Source: Megaleporinus macrocephalus
Lineage: Eukaryota > Chordata > Actinopteri > Characiformes > Anostomidae
DNA: 64,000 nt
NCBI GenBank assembly: GCA_021613375.1
Contig: CM038716.1
Coordinates: forward strand, 12,464,774-12,528,773
Direction of reading: 5' to 3'
The position numbers and the translations under genes are program-made. Of this stretch, positions 1 to 10,665 are shown piece after piece (the first letter of the stretch is position 1; every line of letters begins with the position of its first letter). The notes beneath the pieces were generated by a model that worked only from the letters and a program-made list of their open reading frames with translations, searched no databases and had not been told where the DNA came from.

Positions 1-1696
1 CCTGATGTACCTCCGTAAGGTGCACGGAGAACCTCCAGGTGAGTCATCATAATAACATGCAGGTAAAAGTAGGAATCATGTTTAACGTTAACATGAACCT
101 GTATTTATTCATTCTTTCTAAATGAACTAGTGAACAACAACGAGTCCAGGGCCGACATCATCGCCCAGGCCCTGGATTCTATCCTGGAGGAGCTCGTCAC
201 CGGGAGGGATCAGCATCTCAGTGAGTAAAGCTAATGAACACCAGAAACTAAAGATGGAACCCATGTGGTAACAGCTGGTGGTCTCAGACTGATATGAGTA
301 GAAAGAGCTGATCATCTTTAGAGCTTAAGAAGTAGTAACATCAGATCAGCTGATCCTCAAGTTCTCATATCAGTATCACCATCTTTACTAGGTTCTGTGA
401 TGAAGACTCAGCTGAACAACTGCTAATATTTATTTCTATTAAATCAGTCCACGACTTCCTTTACTTGATGTCCTTGGCCCTGGACTACCAGGACATCGTG
501 GAGGTGCTGGCACCTCTGCTGGACCACGCCAGAGCATATTACTGTGGATGTCTGGGTGAGTAGAAGAACCAGTTTGTATACGAGCAACACAGAAACCAAA
601 GTCATGTCCAACCACAGTGATGGATCTGGACAGCTGTTGATGTTTCTTCATGTTACAGCACGAGACCAAACCCAGGAGGTGGAGGAAGGTGGAGCTTCGG
701 CTGAGTCCAGCATGGATGGTTTGAAGTGGACGGCACCTGAAATTCAGCTGCCTCAGCCTCCTCAGCTGCCTCAGCCCCATCATCCACTTCAGCTGCGTCA
801 GCCACGACAGCCACCTCAACCGCCTCAGCAGCCTCAGCGCCGACATCCACGTCAACCGCCTCAGCCCCATCATCCACGTCAGCTGCGTCAGCCACGACAG
901 CCACCTCAACCGCCTCAGCAGCCTCAGCCCCGTCATCCCTGTCAGCCGCCTCAGCCCCGTCATCCACGTCAGCTGCGGCAGCCACATCAGCCACGTCAGC
1001 TGCCTCAGTCATCTCAGCCACCTCCACCACGTCAGCAGCCTCAGCTGCATCATCCCCGTCATCCACATCAGCCACTACAGCCACCTGAGCCACCTCAGAC
1101 ACCTCCACCACGTCAGCCACCTCAGCCTCCTCAGTCGTCTCGGGGTGAGTAAAGAAAACAGATCTCAGATTCTGTTTACATGAACATACACTCTTACAAA
1201 TAAAGGTCCTTCCTCAGATCTTGGGTTGGAGATACGGCTCTAGAGATAAACTTTCACTGGTAGTGGAGCTTCTACAAGGTTCCTCATGCTCACACATCTG
1301 TTTTACATAGAAGCTTCCATTAAAACGTTCTTCAGGAGACCACAAGTTCTTCTTCTACAGTAACTACACACTGATACTAACATGAGTGTCACTGCATTTG
1401 TAGCTCACAGAGACTGTCCTGGGCTGAAGCCACCTCCTCGTCCACGGACTGACAGTCAACATCCACCCAGGCACCAGTCCGGAGTTCAGTGGACGAATCA
1501 GCACCAGGGACAGAGACCACCTAGAGTGCCGAGACACCAGAGAGAGGAGGAGACCACTGGATACCCGTCTGGACAGGAGGCCACTGATCCGTGGGCCTGG
1601 AGACACCATGGCGGTTTTAGAGGTAGAGGGAGACGTGGTGGAGGTCGAGGACGAAAAAGACCAGACTGGTGGCAACATGACAACAGATGGCTCTGA
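1..1696 (+). CDS. 3' part of an unrecognised spliced gene (five exons, ~337 residues visible)
   Basis: Exons are 1-38, 131-220, 448-555, 659-1144 and 1404-1696. All four introns begin GTGAGT and end AG, and every junction is phase 1, so one frame runs through to TGA at 1694-1696. The first exon is cut by the window edge, so the start codon lies outside. Visible residues 1-80 look alpha-helical with acidic and leucine-rich stretches (DIIAQALDSILEELV; LMSLALDYQDIVEVLAPLLD). Next come an acidic linker and ~145 residues of Pro/Gln/His/Arg repeats. The last ~97 residues are basic, ending in an RGG-like run (GGFRGRGRRGGGRGRKR) and WWQHDNRWL. RGG-type tails are known in RNA-binding proteins, so an RNA-related role is a guess. 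I do not recognise the family. Exon structure confidence is good; function is unknown. A retro-derived or lineage-specific gene is possible. Confidence 0.72.
739..1135 (+). repeat. Coding minisatellite: Pro/Gln-rich repeat in exon 4
   Basis: Within exon 4 the sequence repeats variants of CAGCCNCATCATCCACGTCA and CAGCCACCTCAACCGCCTCA, giving PQPPQ, RHPRQ and RQLRQP motifs. The spacing is a multiple of three, so the frame stays open. The antisense strand is open too (positions 439-987 and 653-1120), which is a side effect of the repeat and not a second gene. Length polymorphism of the protein is expected. Confidence 0.7.
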
Positions 1697-1868
1697 ACAT
1701 CAACCCCAACCTCAGAAAATCAAACCCAACCTCCTACAATGAAGCTCAACCTCCTACAATCAACCCCAACCCTCACTCCAAATCATCCCAACCTCTTAAA
1801 TTCACCTCAACCTTCTTCAAATCACCCCAACCCTCACTCCACAAACCCAAATCAGCAAATACAAAAAT

Positions 1869-1874
1869 AATAAA
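1869..1874 (+). terminator. Poly(A) signal of the left-edge gene
   Basis: AATAAA lies 173 bases after the stop codon in A-rich sequence. It is the first canonical signal downstream of the TGA, so the 3' UTR would be about 190-200 bases. Confidence 0.55.
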
Positions 1875-1904
1875 AAAATATTAAAATATGTTACTAATCT
1901 TTAT

Positions 1905-2236
1905 TCTTTATTAGTGTAATACAGTGTTCAGGTATGTTACTGAATGATCTGCTGAGAGTCTACAGGCTTTATTAGTGTAATCCAGTGTTCAGGTATGTTA
2001 CTGAACGTTCTGCTGAGAGTCTACAGGCTTTATTAGTGTAATACAGTGTTCAGGTATGTTACTGAATGATCTGCTGAGAGTCTACAGGCTTTATTAGTGT
2101 AATACAGTGTTCAGGTATGTTACTGAATGATCTGCTGAGAGTCTACAGGCTTTATTAGTGTAATACAGTGTTCAGGTATGTTACTGAATGATCTACTGAG
2201 AGTCTACAGGCTTTATTAGTGTAATACAGTGTTCAG
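1905..2236. repeat. 61-bp minisatellite, about 5.5 copies
   Basis: The unit contains TACAGTGTTCAGGTATGTTA and CTGCTGAGAGTCTACAGG. GTGTTCAGG recurs at 61-base spacing near 1925, 1986, 2047, 2108 and 2169. The copies are nearly identical. Confidence 0.9.
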
Positions 2237-3034
2237 AATCAGATGAACTACAGGCTCTATGGTCAGTGGAGCTGATACAGTGGACAGTGAGTGGAGGTCC
2301 TGTATGGTCAGTGGAGCTGATACAGTGGACAGTGAGTGGAGGTCCTGTATGGTCAGTGGAGCTGATACAGTGGACAGTGAGTGGAGGTCCTGTATGGTCA
2401 GTGGAGCTGATACAGTGGACAGTGAGTGGAGGTCCTGTATGGTCAGTGGAGCTGATACAGTGGACAGTGAGTGTAGGTCCTGTATGGTCAGTGGAGCTGA
2501 TACAGTGGACAGTGAGTGGAGGTCCTGTATGGTCAGTGGAGCTGATACAGTGGACAGTGAGTGGAGGTCCTGTATGGTCAGTGGAGCTGATACAGTGAAC
2601 AGTGAGTGGAGGTCCTGTATGGTCAGTGGAGCTGATACAGTGGTCAGTGAGTGGAGGTCCTGTATGGTCAGTGGAGCTGATACAGTGGACAGTGAGTGGA
2701 GGTCCTGTATGGTCAGTGGAGCTGATACAGTGGACAGTGAGTGGAGGTCCTGTATGGTCAGTGGAGCTGATACAGTGGTCAGTGAGTGGAGGTCCTGTAT
2801 GGTCAGTGGAGCTGATACAGTGGACAGTGAGTGGAGGTCCTGTATGGTCAGTGGAGCTGATACAGTGGTCAGTGAGTGGAGGTCCTGTATGGTCAGTGGA
2901 GCTGATACAGTGGACAGTGAGTGGAGGTCCTGTATGGTCAGTGGAGCTGATACAGTGGACAGTGAGTGGAGGTCCTGTATGGTCAGTGGAGCTGATACAG
3001 TGGACAGTGAGTGTAGATAGGAGGGGGTTTTAAT
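2237..3034. repeat. 45-bp minisatellite, ~17 copies, grown from a dispersed element
   Basis: The unit is 45 bp (ATGGTCAGTGGAGCTGATAC then AGTGGACAGTGAGTGGAGGT then CCTGT). Being a multiple of three it leaves open frames (repeat MVSGADTVDSEWRSC), which are not genes. The array is preceded by AATCAGATGAACTACAG and followed by GGAGGGGGTTTTAATGT. Both are parts of a dispersed repeat also seen at 13.2 kb and 21.4 kb. Variants GGAC/GGTC alternate in the central copies. Confidence 0.92.
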
Positions 3035-3651
3035 GTGTGGAATATGAACCTAGTTACCGAATATGAATTCAGGTGTGATGTATAATAGATGGGGTCAGGG
3101 TTTGTAATATGTTATGGTGTGGCCTGGCGGACCAAACTGAACTCATTCCAGTTAAAACGGCACATTTCTGGCACGTGCCCGCCACGGAGCAAACGAATCT
3201 ATTAAGCTCTGATTTCTCGCCGTTTCTTTCCCGACTAAAGCGCTCAAGGTGTCTCAGATGAGGCGTAAAATACTTTGGCACGCTTGTTTGATGTATTCAT
3301 TTGGAAGTCTTGTCGTTTTACATGGCCGGGATTATAGTAAATTAGTGTATAGCGGCTTAGGGCAAGCTCAAGGCAGCATAATACTTCCATTTGGAAAATA
3401 ACTACTGATCCGCCGAGCAGGCGTGGAGGCATCTGGGGTAAATGGATAGGAGCATTCGAGTTCATTTGGCCTGTTCATACGAGGTACCATCTAAAGTAGA
3501 GCTCCACGCCTGCGCTTGGGGACGACTTCAAGACAACACATCAGTCCAGAGTGTTTCCTCTAATAGGATGTACAGACATGCAAATTTTCTGAGTGCTTCT
3601 GCTTCTCACTACTTCAGGTAAACGAGACTCTAAAGCTCAAACACCGCATCT
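3035..3651. other. Low-copy non-coding stretch
   Basis: No repeat seen elsewhere in the window and no gene-like ORF longer than ~73 codons. Base composition is balanced, with several CpGs (3120-3260). It may be ancient conserved or intronic sequence; I see no specific motif to name. Confidence 0.35.
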
Positions 3652-5221
3652 CTTATGTCTGGTTCCCACCACACGACTTTAGCGTTCAGTCGCCGACTCT
3701 TGTTTGTAGATCACTAACACAAAACCTCTGCTCGGAGGCGAAGCAGCGTTCACTTGCGTAGTGTGAGCCGCTTAAAGATGCTTGCCGAGCCGTCGCCAAC
3801 TAATCGCAGATGCCCTGCCCTCTACACTGTAAACCCGGATGAGTTGATTGTACTTAAAGAGTTTGAGTGATTGCCTTAAAATATTGAAGTAATGCAAACT
3901 AGAGAAAATCTAATGGTTTGAGTAAAATCAACTTAAATATCAAATAGACTGGAAGTGATCATTTGAGTTGAATACAATGAAATCTAAATTGTTTGTACTT
4001 AAAATATTTAGTAAAATCAACCCTACTGACCATTTAATTCAACTCAACATTGAGTTTCCTGTAATCAGAATTAAGTTAACTTAAAACTAGTCTCCATAAA
4101 AAGCTGATGTTCTCTACATCAAAAGAACACAGACAGCAGTTACATTTAGTTTAATTTTATTTAAAATTACATCCCTGGGATCATCTAGGATGATTCTGAC
4201 TCTTGAAGGGTTCAGTAGTGATGATGACTGGTTTTGATTGGTCTAGTTAGAATACTGTTTATCTTACAATAATTCTTAAATACAGTTTACACATTGAAAT
4301 GATAAAAACACAGTAAATTACATTTTCTAACTTTAGATCAGCATCAACTGCAGAACAACAGTTTTACACCACTTGAACACGGAAAACAACTTACCAAGTT
4401 CCAGAATGAGAAAAAGAGAGGGAAGATGGCGGCTTGTTTAATTGTAGTCCTCTGTAGTTCTTCAAGAAAAGAAAACAATGGAGAAAATGTCCACTGTAGA
4501 GAAATCCCAGCACTACAGAGTTTCTGTCCGAGGAAAAGAAGTTCAACTCAGAAAACACCAAACCTCACAGTGAAAATAGAAAAAGACTTCAAAACCTTTA
4601 CAAGCTCCACTAAACAACTCAAACTAGTCTAGACTGAACTGACCAGTGAGAATCTGGCAAGGTGCTACAGGGGCGTGGTCCAAGCTAAAAGCTGATGTTT
4701 TAAGTTTGTTCAACTTAAAAATATTAGTGTACTCAGTTCTTCTTTCAAAATAGTAGAACATACTAAACATTTTAAGTCATGAAATAAAACTTTAGTTTTC
4801 AAAGAAACTAATTATGGTTTAACAGTGTATCATGTTTAATATCTAGACCAGTCAGCTACTGTGATTCAACAGCAGCGTCTAGCTACAGCCAATGGGATCG
4901 CTTAGAGAGAGTGAACCCTGTCACCATTGACACTAAATATTTATTATCAACTGAACAGACAGTCCCTGCTGAACCCGTGCCTTCATCCATCTTCTCATCC
5001 ATATTCGTTCTTTCTCTTCTTTCTTTAGTTCTCACCAGAGTTTAGTTCTCGTGTGTTCTTGTGTTTTTGGACAGCAGCCAGATGAGTGGGCGGTTCTCAA
5101 TGGTGAAAGTCGTGTGATTGGTGACCCTGTGTTGCCGATCAGTCATATAGTGTGAAAGCCACGACAACTGAAAGACTCACAATTACAGCTCAACCAGTCG
5201 TGTAGTGTGAACCAGGCCTAA
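3652..5221. mobile_element. MITE with ~25-bp terminal inverted repeats, interrupted by a CACTG element
   Basis: The left end TTATGTCTGGTTCCCACCAC (3652 on) pairs with the right end GTAGTGTGAACCAGGCCTAA (ending 5221) at about 20 of 25 positions. Similar CCTGGTTCACACTACACGAC ends are known for fish non-autonomous DNA transposons. Flanks GCATCT and ACATCT may be the remains of a target duplication. The interior is split by the insertion at 3825-4827. Confidence 0.6.
3825..4827 (+). mobile_element. CACTG element copy A (non-autonomous DNA transposon, ~1.0 kb)
   Basis: The ends are CACTGTAAACCC (3825) and GGTTTAACAGTG (to 4827), each flanked by TA, as expected of a TA target duplication. No transposase ORF is present; the 68-codon ORF at 4426 is not conserved between copies. 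About 35 bases near the right end are missing relative to other copies. On the minus strand it carries a GC box, a CCAAT box, a YY1-like GCCGCCATCTT (complement of 4423-4433), a pyrimidine tract, and GTAAGT (complement of 4389-4394). It is inserted inside an older MITE. Confidence 0.8.
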
Positions 5222-5716
5222 GACATCTGGCATTATTAGAGTTACTGTGTGTACGGTTGAGCCACATAGTGAGACTATTACTATGTAAATACATAGTCAT
5301 AATTACGTAATTACACAGTAGAATTACTTTGGCATTTAGTTTACATTCTGTATTGAAAGTGTTTCCACTTCTCAATGATGTCTGTTGGTTTTCCTGCCAT
5401 TTAAATAACTTTTTTAAGAATTGAAAGCATTGAATCTGCATCTGTTTCATTAAATTCAATGACACAACAACAACTGCTGGAGTCTAACTGAAATGGCTGC
5501 TCACAGCTTCCTTTACCATGTGACTATTCTGTAGAAGCGATGGCACTGTGCTAAAGTGGTTGCTATGCCAACATACTTACCAAGCCAGTGAGATTCCTTT
5601 ACGGCTTCCTCCTGCCCTGCTCGACCTTCTTGACCGCTTACGTTTGCCATTCTGCCTCCCGCTGTGATGAAAAGCCTCCCATCAATGCCCCAGAGATTTA
5701 ATTCGAATGAATAGTC
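5222..5716. other. Low-copy stretch without a gene
   Basis: No repeat found elsewhere in the window. Short ORFs of 69-91 codons on the minus strand lack any recognisable motif and look like chance. Confidence 0.35.
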
Positions 5717-5972
5717 CACCATCGCATCCCTCTTGAACAGTGTACTGATCCTAATAGTGTAAGGTTCTGGCGGGTCAGTACCAAGATATTAATGTACAAG
5801 ATCATTTTATACTAAAGGGAACCCAGTAAACATGCTTCTACTGGTCCATGGGCTGGACCACCATTCTTCACATCCCTCTTAAACAGTCTACTAATCTTCA
5901 TAGTGTAAAGCACTGGCAGGTTGGTCCCAAGACATTAATGTACAAGATCATTTTACACTAATGAGAACCCTT

Positions 5973-5973
<1 letters not shown>

Positions 5974-6005
<32 letters not shown>
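5974..6005. repeat. (TA)n microsatellite in a palindromic setting
   Basis: The run is bracketed by CTTGGATATA and TATATCCAAG, so the whole block is an inverted repeat able to extrude as a cruciform. Confidence 0.9.
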
Positions 6006-6006
<1 letters not shown>

Positions 6007-6433
6007 AAGATCACTAGAACACTAGAACACTAATGGCAACCCAGTAAATATGCCCCTACTGGTCCATGGGTTGGCCCACCACTGCTCACATCCCTCTTGA
6101 ACAGTGTGCTGAACTTAATAGTGTAAGACTCTGGCAGGTCAGTACCAAGATATTAATGTACAAGATCACCTTACACTAATGGGAGCCCAGTAAACATGCC
6201 TAAACTGGTCCATGGGCTGGACCACCACTCTTTACATCCCTCTTGAACAGTGTATTAATCCTAGTAGTGTAAGACTCTTGCAGGCCAGTACCAAGATATT
6301 AATTTCCAAGATCATTGTATACCAATGGGAACCCAGTAAACATGCCCCAACTGGTCCATGGGCTGGCCCACCACTGCTCACATCCATCTTGAACAGTGTG
6401 CTGATCTTAATAGTGTAAGGCTGTGGCAGATTG

Positions 6434-6435
<2 letters not shown>

Positions 6436-6517
<82 letters not shown>
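6436..6517. repeat. (TA)n microsatellite
   Basis: About 40 TA dinucleotides inside a 147-bp tandem unit. The YIYIYI reading frame here is an artefact. Confidence 0.95.
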
Positions 6518-6519
<2 letters not shown>

Positions 6520-7574
6520 AAGATCACTACAGCACTAGAACACTAATGGCAACCCAGTAAATATGCCCCTACTGGTCCATGGGTTGGCCCACCACTGCTC
6601 ACATCCCTCTTGAACAGTGTGTTGAACTTAATAGTGTAAGGGTCTGGCAGGTCAGTACCAAGATATTAATGTACAAGATCATTTTATACCAATGGGAACC
6701 CAGTAAACATGCCTCTACTGGTCCATGGCCTGGACCACCATTCTTCACATCCCTCTAAAACAGTCTACTAATCTTCATAGTGTAAAGCTCTGGCAGATTG
6801 GTCCCAAGATATTAATGTACAAGATCACCTTACACTAATGGGAGCCCAGTAAACATGCCTAAACTGGTCCATGGGCTGGCCCACCATTCTTCACATCCCT
6901 CTTGAACAGTGTATTAATCCTAGTAGTGTAAGACTCTGGCAGGTCAGTACTAAGATATTAATGTCCAAGATCATTTTTTTACTAATGGGAACCCAGTAAA
7001 CATGCCTCTACTGGTCCATGGACAGGCCCACCACTGCTCACATCCCTCTTGAACAATGTATTAATCCTAATAGTGTAAGACTCTGGCAGGTCAGTACCAA
7101 AATATTCATTTTATACTAATGGGAACCCAGTAAACATGCCTAAACTGGTCCAGGGGCTGGACCACCATTCTTCACATCCCTCTTGAACAGTGTATTAATC
7201 CTAATAGTGTAAGGCTCTAACAGGTCAGCACCAAGATATTAATATCCAAGATCATTTTACACTAATGGGAACGCAGTAAACATGCCCCAACTGGTCCATG
7301 GGCTGGACCACCACCATCCCAATATGTGGCCCTCTGCAGGATGAATCTGGGCAAGCTTACACTGTCCCTGCATTAAGTAGCTCCCCCAGTGAGTCCAGAA
7401 CAAAACCCTTGCTTGGTTAGGACTGAGTTAGGACTACCCTGAAGGAGTCAAATCTCAGGGGGCTTGTGCAGCTAGCTTATTGTGGACCATTTGTTAAGTC
7501 CTAAGCGCTCCCCTGTAGGGCTGGTGCAGGCTTGCCTGCTGGGGAAGTGATGAAGTAGTCGCCTTGCCAACCTA

Positions 7575-7790
7575 CAGTGCTGGGATAAAGCATTTGCCCC
7601 CGACCCTCATGGTATTTTTTTATTTCTTAAGGAAAAAAATGCTTTACAAATCCTTCAAAACTCCTGTGAAAAAGTAATTACCCCCTTAAACTTTATAGAA
7701 ACAAACCACAGGCTTCCTATAGCTGGAGATCAATCCATTTACTTTAATTAGACCTTCAAGGTTAGGTTTTTTAAGCCTGTTCTTGAGGTT
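7575..7790. mobile_element. Degraded DNA-transposon fragment
   Basis: TACAGTGCTGGGATAAAGCA followed by TTTGCCCCC resembles the ends of fish Tc1/mariner-type elements (known family: CAGTGCTGTGAAAAAGTATT). GTGAAAAAGTAATTACCCCC occurs near 7670. No matching right end was located. Confidence 0.45.
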
Positions 7791-8010
7791 CCAATCATGA
7801 AATGGTCAGACTTAATGGTTTCATTTAGGCTCAGAAGCGGGAATTACACCACTCCCACCACCATGTTTCACTGTCCTCTGTTGGTGTTTTGCCCATATCA
7901 TGGAATACCCTGCTAGCTATATGCCAGATACCTTCCAACAGTGTTCACTTTCAACTCTTCAGTCAACAAAACATCATTCCAATAGGCTCTTGGGGCCCTC
8001 GAGGTTTGAG
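7790..8010 (-). pseudogene. Decayed Tc1/mariner transposase fragment
   Basis: On the minus strand, bases 7845-7875 read VKHGGGSGV, close to the VKFGGGSVMVWG block between the first and second catalytic Asp of Tc1-like transposases. The surrounding frame has stops and no terminal repeats are clear. A short, low-confidence match. Confidence 0.4.
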
Positions 8011-8424
8011 TTGGGTAAGTATGAAACAAGCTTTGTGTTCCTTTTGTTTAGCAGTGGGTTTTGCATCTCTTCCAATTATACCATTTGCCCAACCTCTTTC
8101 ATATGACGTGACGCTTGTCTGGGTTTCATTTCTTCATTTAAACTCATTTAGGAGGCTTTATTTACAGGGTAGATGAGCTGATGCAAGAAAATATAGGCTA
8201 GAAAATAAAAAGCAGATATTTATATACTATTAAGTGCAACAAATAAATCCAAGAGTAGCAATCTAATGTAGATAAACCATAAAAATAACTAAATATAAAG
8301 CAGTGGAAACTTTAAACAACAATAAACCAATAGTTCAATAGTAGCTAAGAAAAATATCCATCCATAAAAATGATAGAAGTTAAAATAAACTTAAAAAGAC
8401 CAACTAAAACATGTATAGCATATA
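8010..8424. other. AT-rich stretch without a gene
   Basis: A-rich non-coding sequence. Its last ~45 bases (AAAAAGACCAACTAAAACAT onward) recur at 9550-9581, just before a second MITE copy, so part of this flank is itself repeated. Confidence 0.4.
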
Positions 8425-8859
8425 CAGGGTGAGTCAAAAGTCTCAGGACACTCTTTTATTTCAAGAATAAAATGATGTATCTGAATATCTCAGCATGTGA
8501 CAGGTGAGAGGGCCCATCTTTTAGGCTATGTCTCAAACATGGCCCTGATCTTGAAAGCCGCCATACTGGATTAAGGGCAAGTTTGGTTGTTGTTGTAACT
8601 TAGTGTTGATAACGTTTGAACCACAAGAGACAAATCTGATCGCATCAATCGATTTCTGAGTCTGGTCTTCTTTGATCTGCTACACGACCACTTTCCCATT
8701 AGAAAGAATCCAATATGCCCTTGATCTAATATGGCGGCTCTCAAGATTGCGGTCATTTTCATGACATAGCCTATAACATAGGCCCCCCTCACCCAATATT
8801 TTCAGTTTCCCTCTGGTTTCTGAAATAAAAGGGCGTCCTGAGACTTTTGACTCACCCTG
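8425..8859. mobile_element. Mariner-type MITE, complete (435 bp)
   Basis: Perfect TA flanks (8423-8424, 8860-8861). The terminal inverted repeats of ~38 bp start CAGGGTGAGTCAAAAGTC and differ at only a few positions between ends. No transposase. CAGGGTG ends with TA duplication are typical of mariner-class elements. A second copy starts at 9585. Confidence 0.88.
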
Positions 8860-8917
8860 TAGGAGGTTAACTGAGCTAAGAAGGTAAGCTGAGAGCAGGT
8901 GGTTGAAGACTAAGAGT

Positions 8918-9265
8918 TTAAAATGATTGAGCAGCAGCAGCGAGCTGAGCTTTAGAGTTTCCGGCAGTAAATTGTACTGTAGCTAAAAGCAGGGTTTTTT
9001 CAGTGCAATAGAAAACTCCTGGTTCTTGAAGGGTGATCCAATCACCGGATGAAGTCTGGTAAGTTGTGTTATTTTCAGTGAGCATTGTTATGATGTACGA
9101 TGGCATACGGCCAGTAAGTGCTTTTAAAGTGAAAAGGAACCAGTGTGTTTCTGGAAGCTCAGCTAGGGCTCCTTTGTGACTCCCTGGATGAGTCATCACT
9201 GGGCCCTTCTGGGAGAGATTCCATATTTTCTCTATTTTGTGATAACGGCCCTCATTGTAATTCAC
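8918..9265 (-). pseudogene. Possible C-terminal relic of a LINE reverse-transcriptase protein
   Basis: The 115-codon minus-strand ORF contains THWFLFTLKALTGRMPSYI, which resembles the (H)FKVLLLTYKALNGLAPSYL segment downstream of the RT domain in fish L2/CR1-like LINEs. The rest aligns poorly and no RT catalytic motif is visible. It could also be a chance resemblance. Confidence 0.35.
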
Positions 9266-9329
9266 TAGAGCAGCAGAAATTCTGGGAGAGGCGAGAAAAG
9301 GAAGGTATTGAATGTATGTGTCAGGTGTA

Positions 9330-9515
9330 AAAAAAAAAAAAAGTGCTTCCTCGGTACAACCTAAAAAAAATACTTCATGTGATAATAAGCAGTTGAAACC
9401 TTCAACTCACAAAATGACTTTGATTGAAAGAATGGTTCAATTCAATATTAGGATCAATAAAATTAGTTTCATTTCTTGTTACCACACAAGGTCATTTCTT
9501 TAGGTTGTAGCAATG
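9330..9515. mobile_element. Fragment of a GGTACAACCTAAA dispersed repeat
   Basis: Shares GGTACAACCTAAA, ACTTCATGTGATAA, TTTGATTGAAAGAA and AATAAAATTAGTTTCA with 11325-11485, and more weakly with 41290-41410 and 44530-44650. An AT-rich non-autonomous element; the terminal repeats are incomplete. Confidence 0.55.
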
Positions 9516-9584
9516 AATCAAAAAAAAATAGTAGAAGGTAATTTAAAATTAAAAAGGCCAACTAAAACATATCAAAGCATATAC

Positions 9585-9950
9585 AGGGTGAGTCAAAAGT
9601 CTCAGGACACCCTTTTATTTCAGAAACGAAATGTTGTATCTGAATACCCCAGCAAGTAACGGCTGGGGGGCCTATCTTTTAGGCTATGTCCCGAACATGG
9701 CCCCCATCTTGAAAGCCGCCATATTGAATTAAAGGCAAGTTTTTCTTTTTTGAACTGAAGGCACAGTTCAGTACCAGGACAGCACACATGAACATGTTGT
9801 CCAATGTGGTTGTTGTCGCAACTTTCTGTGTTGATAATGTTTGAAACACAAGAGACATTGCAAATCTGATTTGAGTCTGGTCTTCTTTGATCTGCTACAC
9901 GACCACCTTCCAATTAGCAAGATCCAGTAAGCTCTTGATCCAATATGGGG
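9585..9950. mobile_element. Second mariner-type MITE copy, right end lost
   Basis: Starts TA then CAGGGTGAGTCAAAAGTC and follows the 8425 copy, with a ~70-bp insertion around 9740-9805. The alignment ends near CCAATATGG and the right terminal repeat is missing. The shared left flank with copy 1 suggests a duplicated or composite unit. Confidence 0.75.
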
Positions 9951-10084
9951 GATGAATACACTGTAAAACGTGTGTCATTGGTACAACTTTATATGATAAC
10001 AATCAATTCAACAAGTTATATTTGACATAAAAGTATAGTTTAAATTAATTAATTTAATAATTTATGAAAATTAGCACCTCCAAA

Positions 10085-10665
10085 TCCATGACTGCCTCAA
10101 GCGGAGGAGTTTAAGTATCTCAGGGTCTTGTTCACGGGTGAGGGAAGGATAGAGCGGGAGGTTGGCAGGCTCTGTACCGGTCTGTCCTGGTGAAGAGAGA
10201 GCTGAGCCAAAAGGTGAAGCTCTGGATCTACCTGTCAATCTACGTTCCTACTCTCACCTGTGGTCAGGAGCTCTGGGTAGTGACCGAAAGAACGAGATCG
10301 TGGATACAAGCTCTCACCCTTAGAGACAGAGTGAGGAGCTTGATTATACAGGGGTGGCTCAGAGTCGAGCCGCTACTCCTCCACGTCGAGAGGAACCAGC
10401 TGAGGTGGTTGGGGCATCTGGTCAGGATGGTCCGGACATGTCCGACTGGGAGGAGACCCTGGGGAAGACCTAGGACGCTGGAGGGATTATATCTCTCGGC
10501 TGGCCTGGGAACGCCTCTGTATCGCCCTGGAGGAGCTAGATGAGGTGGCTGGGGAGAGGGAAGTCTGAGCTTCTTTGCTTAGACTGCTATCCCTGCGACC
10601 CAGATTCCCGGAAAAGTGGTAGATAATGGATGGATGGATGGATGGATGGGTGGATGGATAATTAA
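10085..10665 (+). pseudogene. 5'-truncated LINE: end of the RT ORF plus (GGAT)n tail
   Basis: Broken frames read LPQAEEFKYLRVLFTGEGRI, VKRELSQKVKLWIYLSIYVP, TLTCGQELWVVTERTRSW and NQLRWLGHLVRM. This is the conserved C-terminal end of a fish non-LTR reverse-transcriptase protein. The frame is interrupted several times, including a shift near 10180. It ends with GGAAAAGTGGTAGATAATGG then (ATGG)n at 10627-10660, the usual 3' tail of this LINE group. No RT catalytic domain remains, so it is an inactive 5'-truncated insertion. Confidence 0.85.

Larger units (their letters stand above)
5717..7320. repeat. ~147-bp tandem repeat, about 11 copies, two carrying TA expansions
   Basis: Units share CTGGTCCATGGGCTGG, CATCCCTCTTGAACAGTGT, AATAGTGTAAG and ACCCAGTAAACATGCC. 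CTGGTCCATGG recurs near 5841, 6058, 6204, 6352, 6571, 6718, 6866 and 7012. Two units are lengthened by (TA)n at 5974-6005 and 6436-6517, exactly where other units read GATATTAATGT. Confidence 0.9.

Noticed and set aside
439..1120. Antisense ORFs across exon 4
   Set aside because: Side effect of the Pro/Gln-coding repeat; the sense strand has matching splice phases and a poly(A) signal.
2259..3020. 253-codon ORF with 15-residue repeat
   Set aside because: Product of a 45-bp tandem repeat; open in two plus-strand frames and mirrored by the 13.4-kb array open on both strands, with no splice, start or poly(A) context.
4426..4632. 68-codon ORF in CACTG copy A
   Set aside because: Broken or altered in the other copies (for example AAGTTAAACTC gives a stop), so not under coding constraint.
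6358..6546. YIYIYI ORFs in TA repeats (also 15.2, 61.4, 62.4 and 63.2 kb)
   Set aside because: Translation of (TA)n; not coding.
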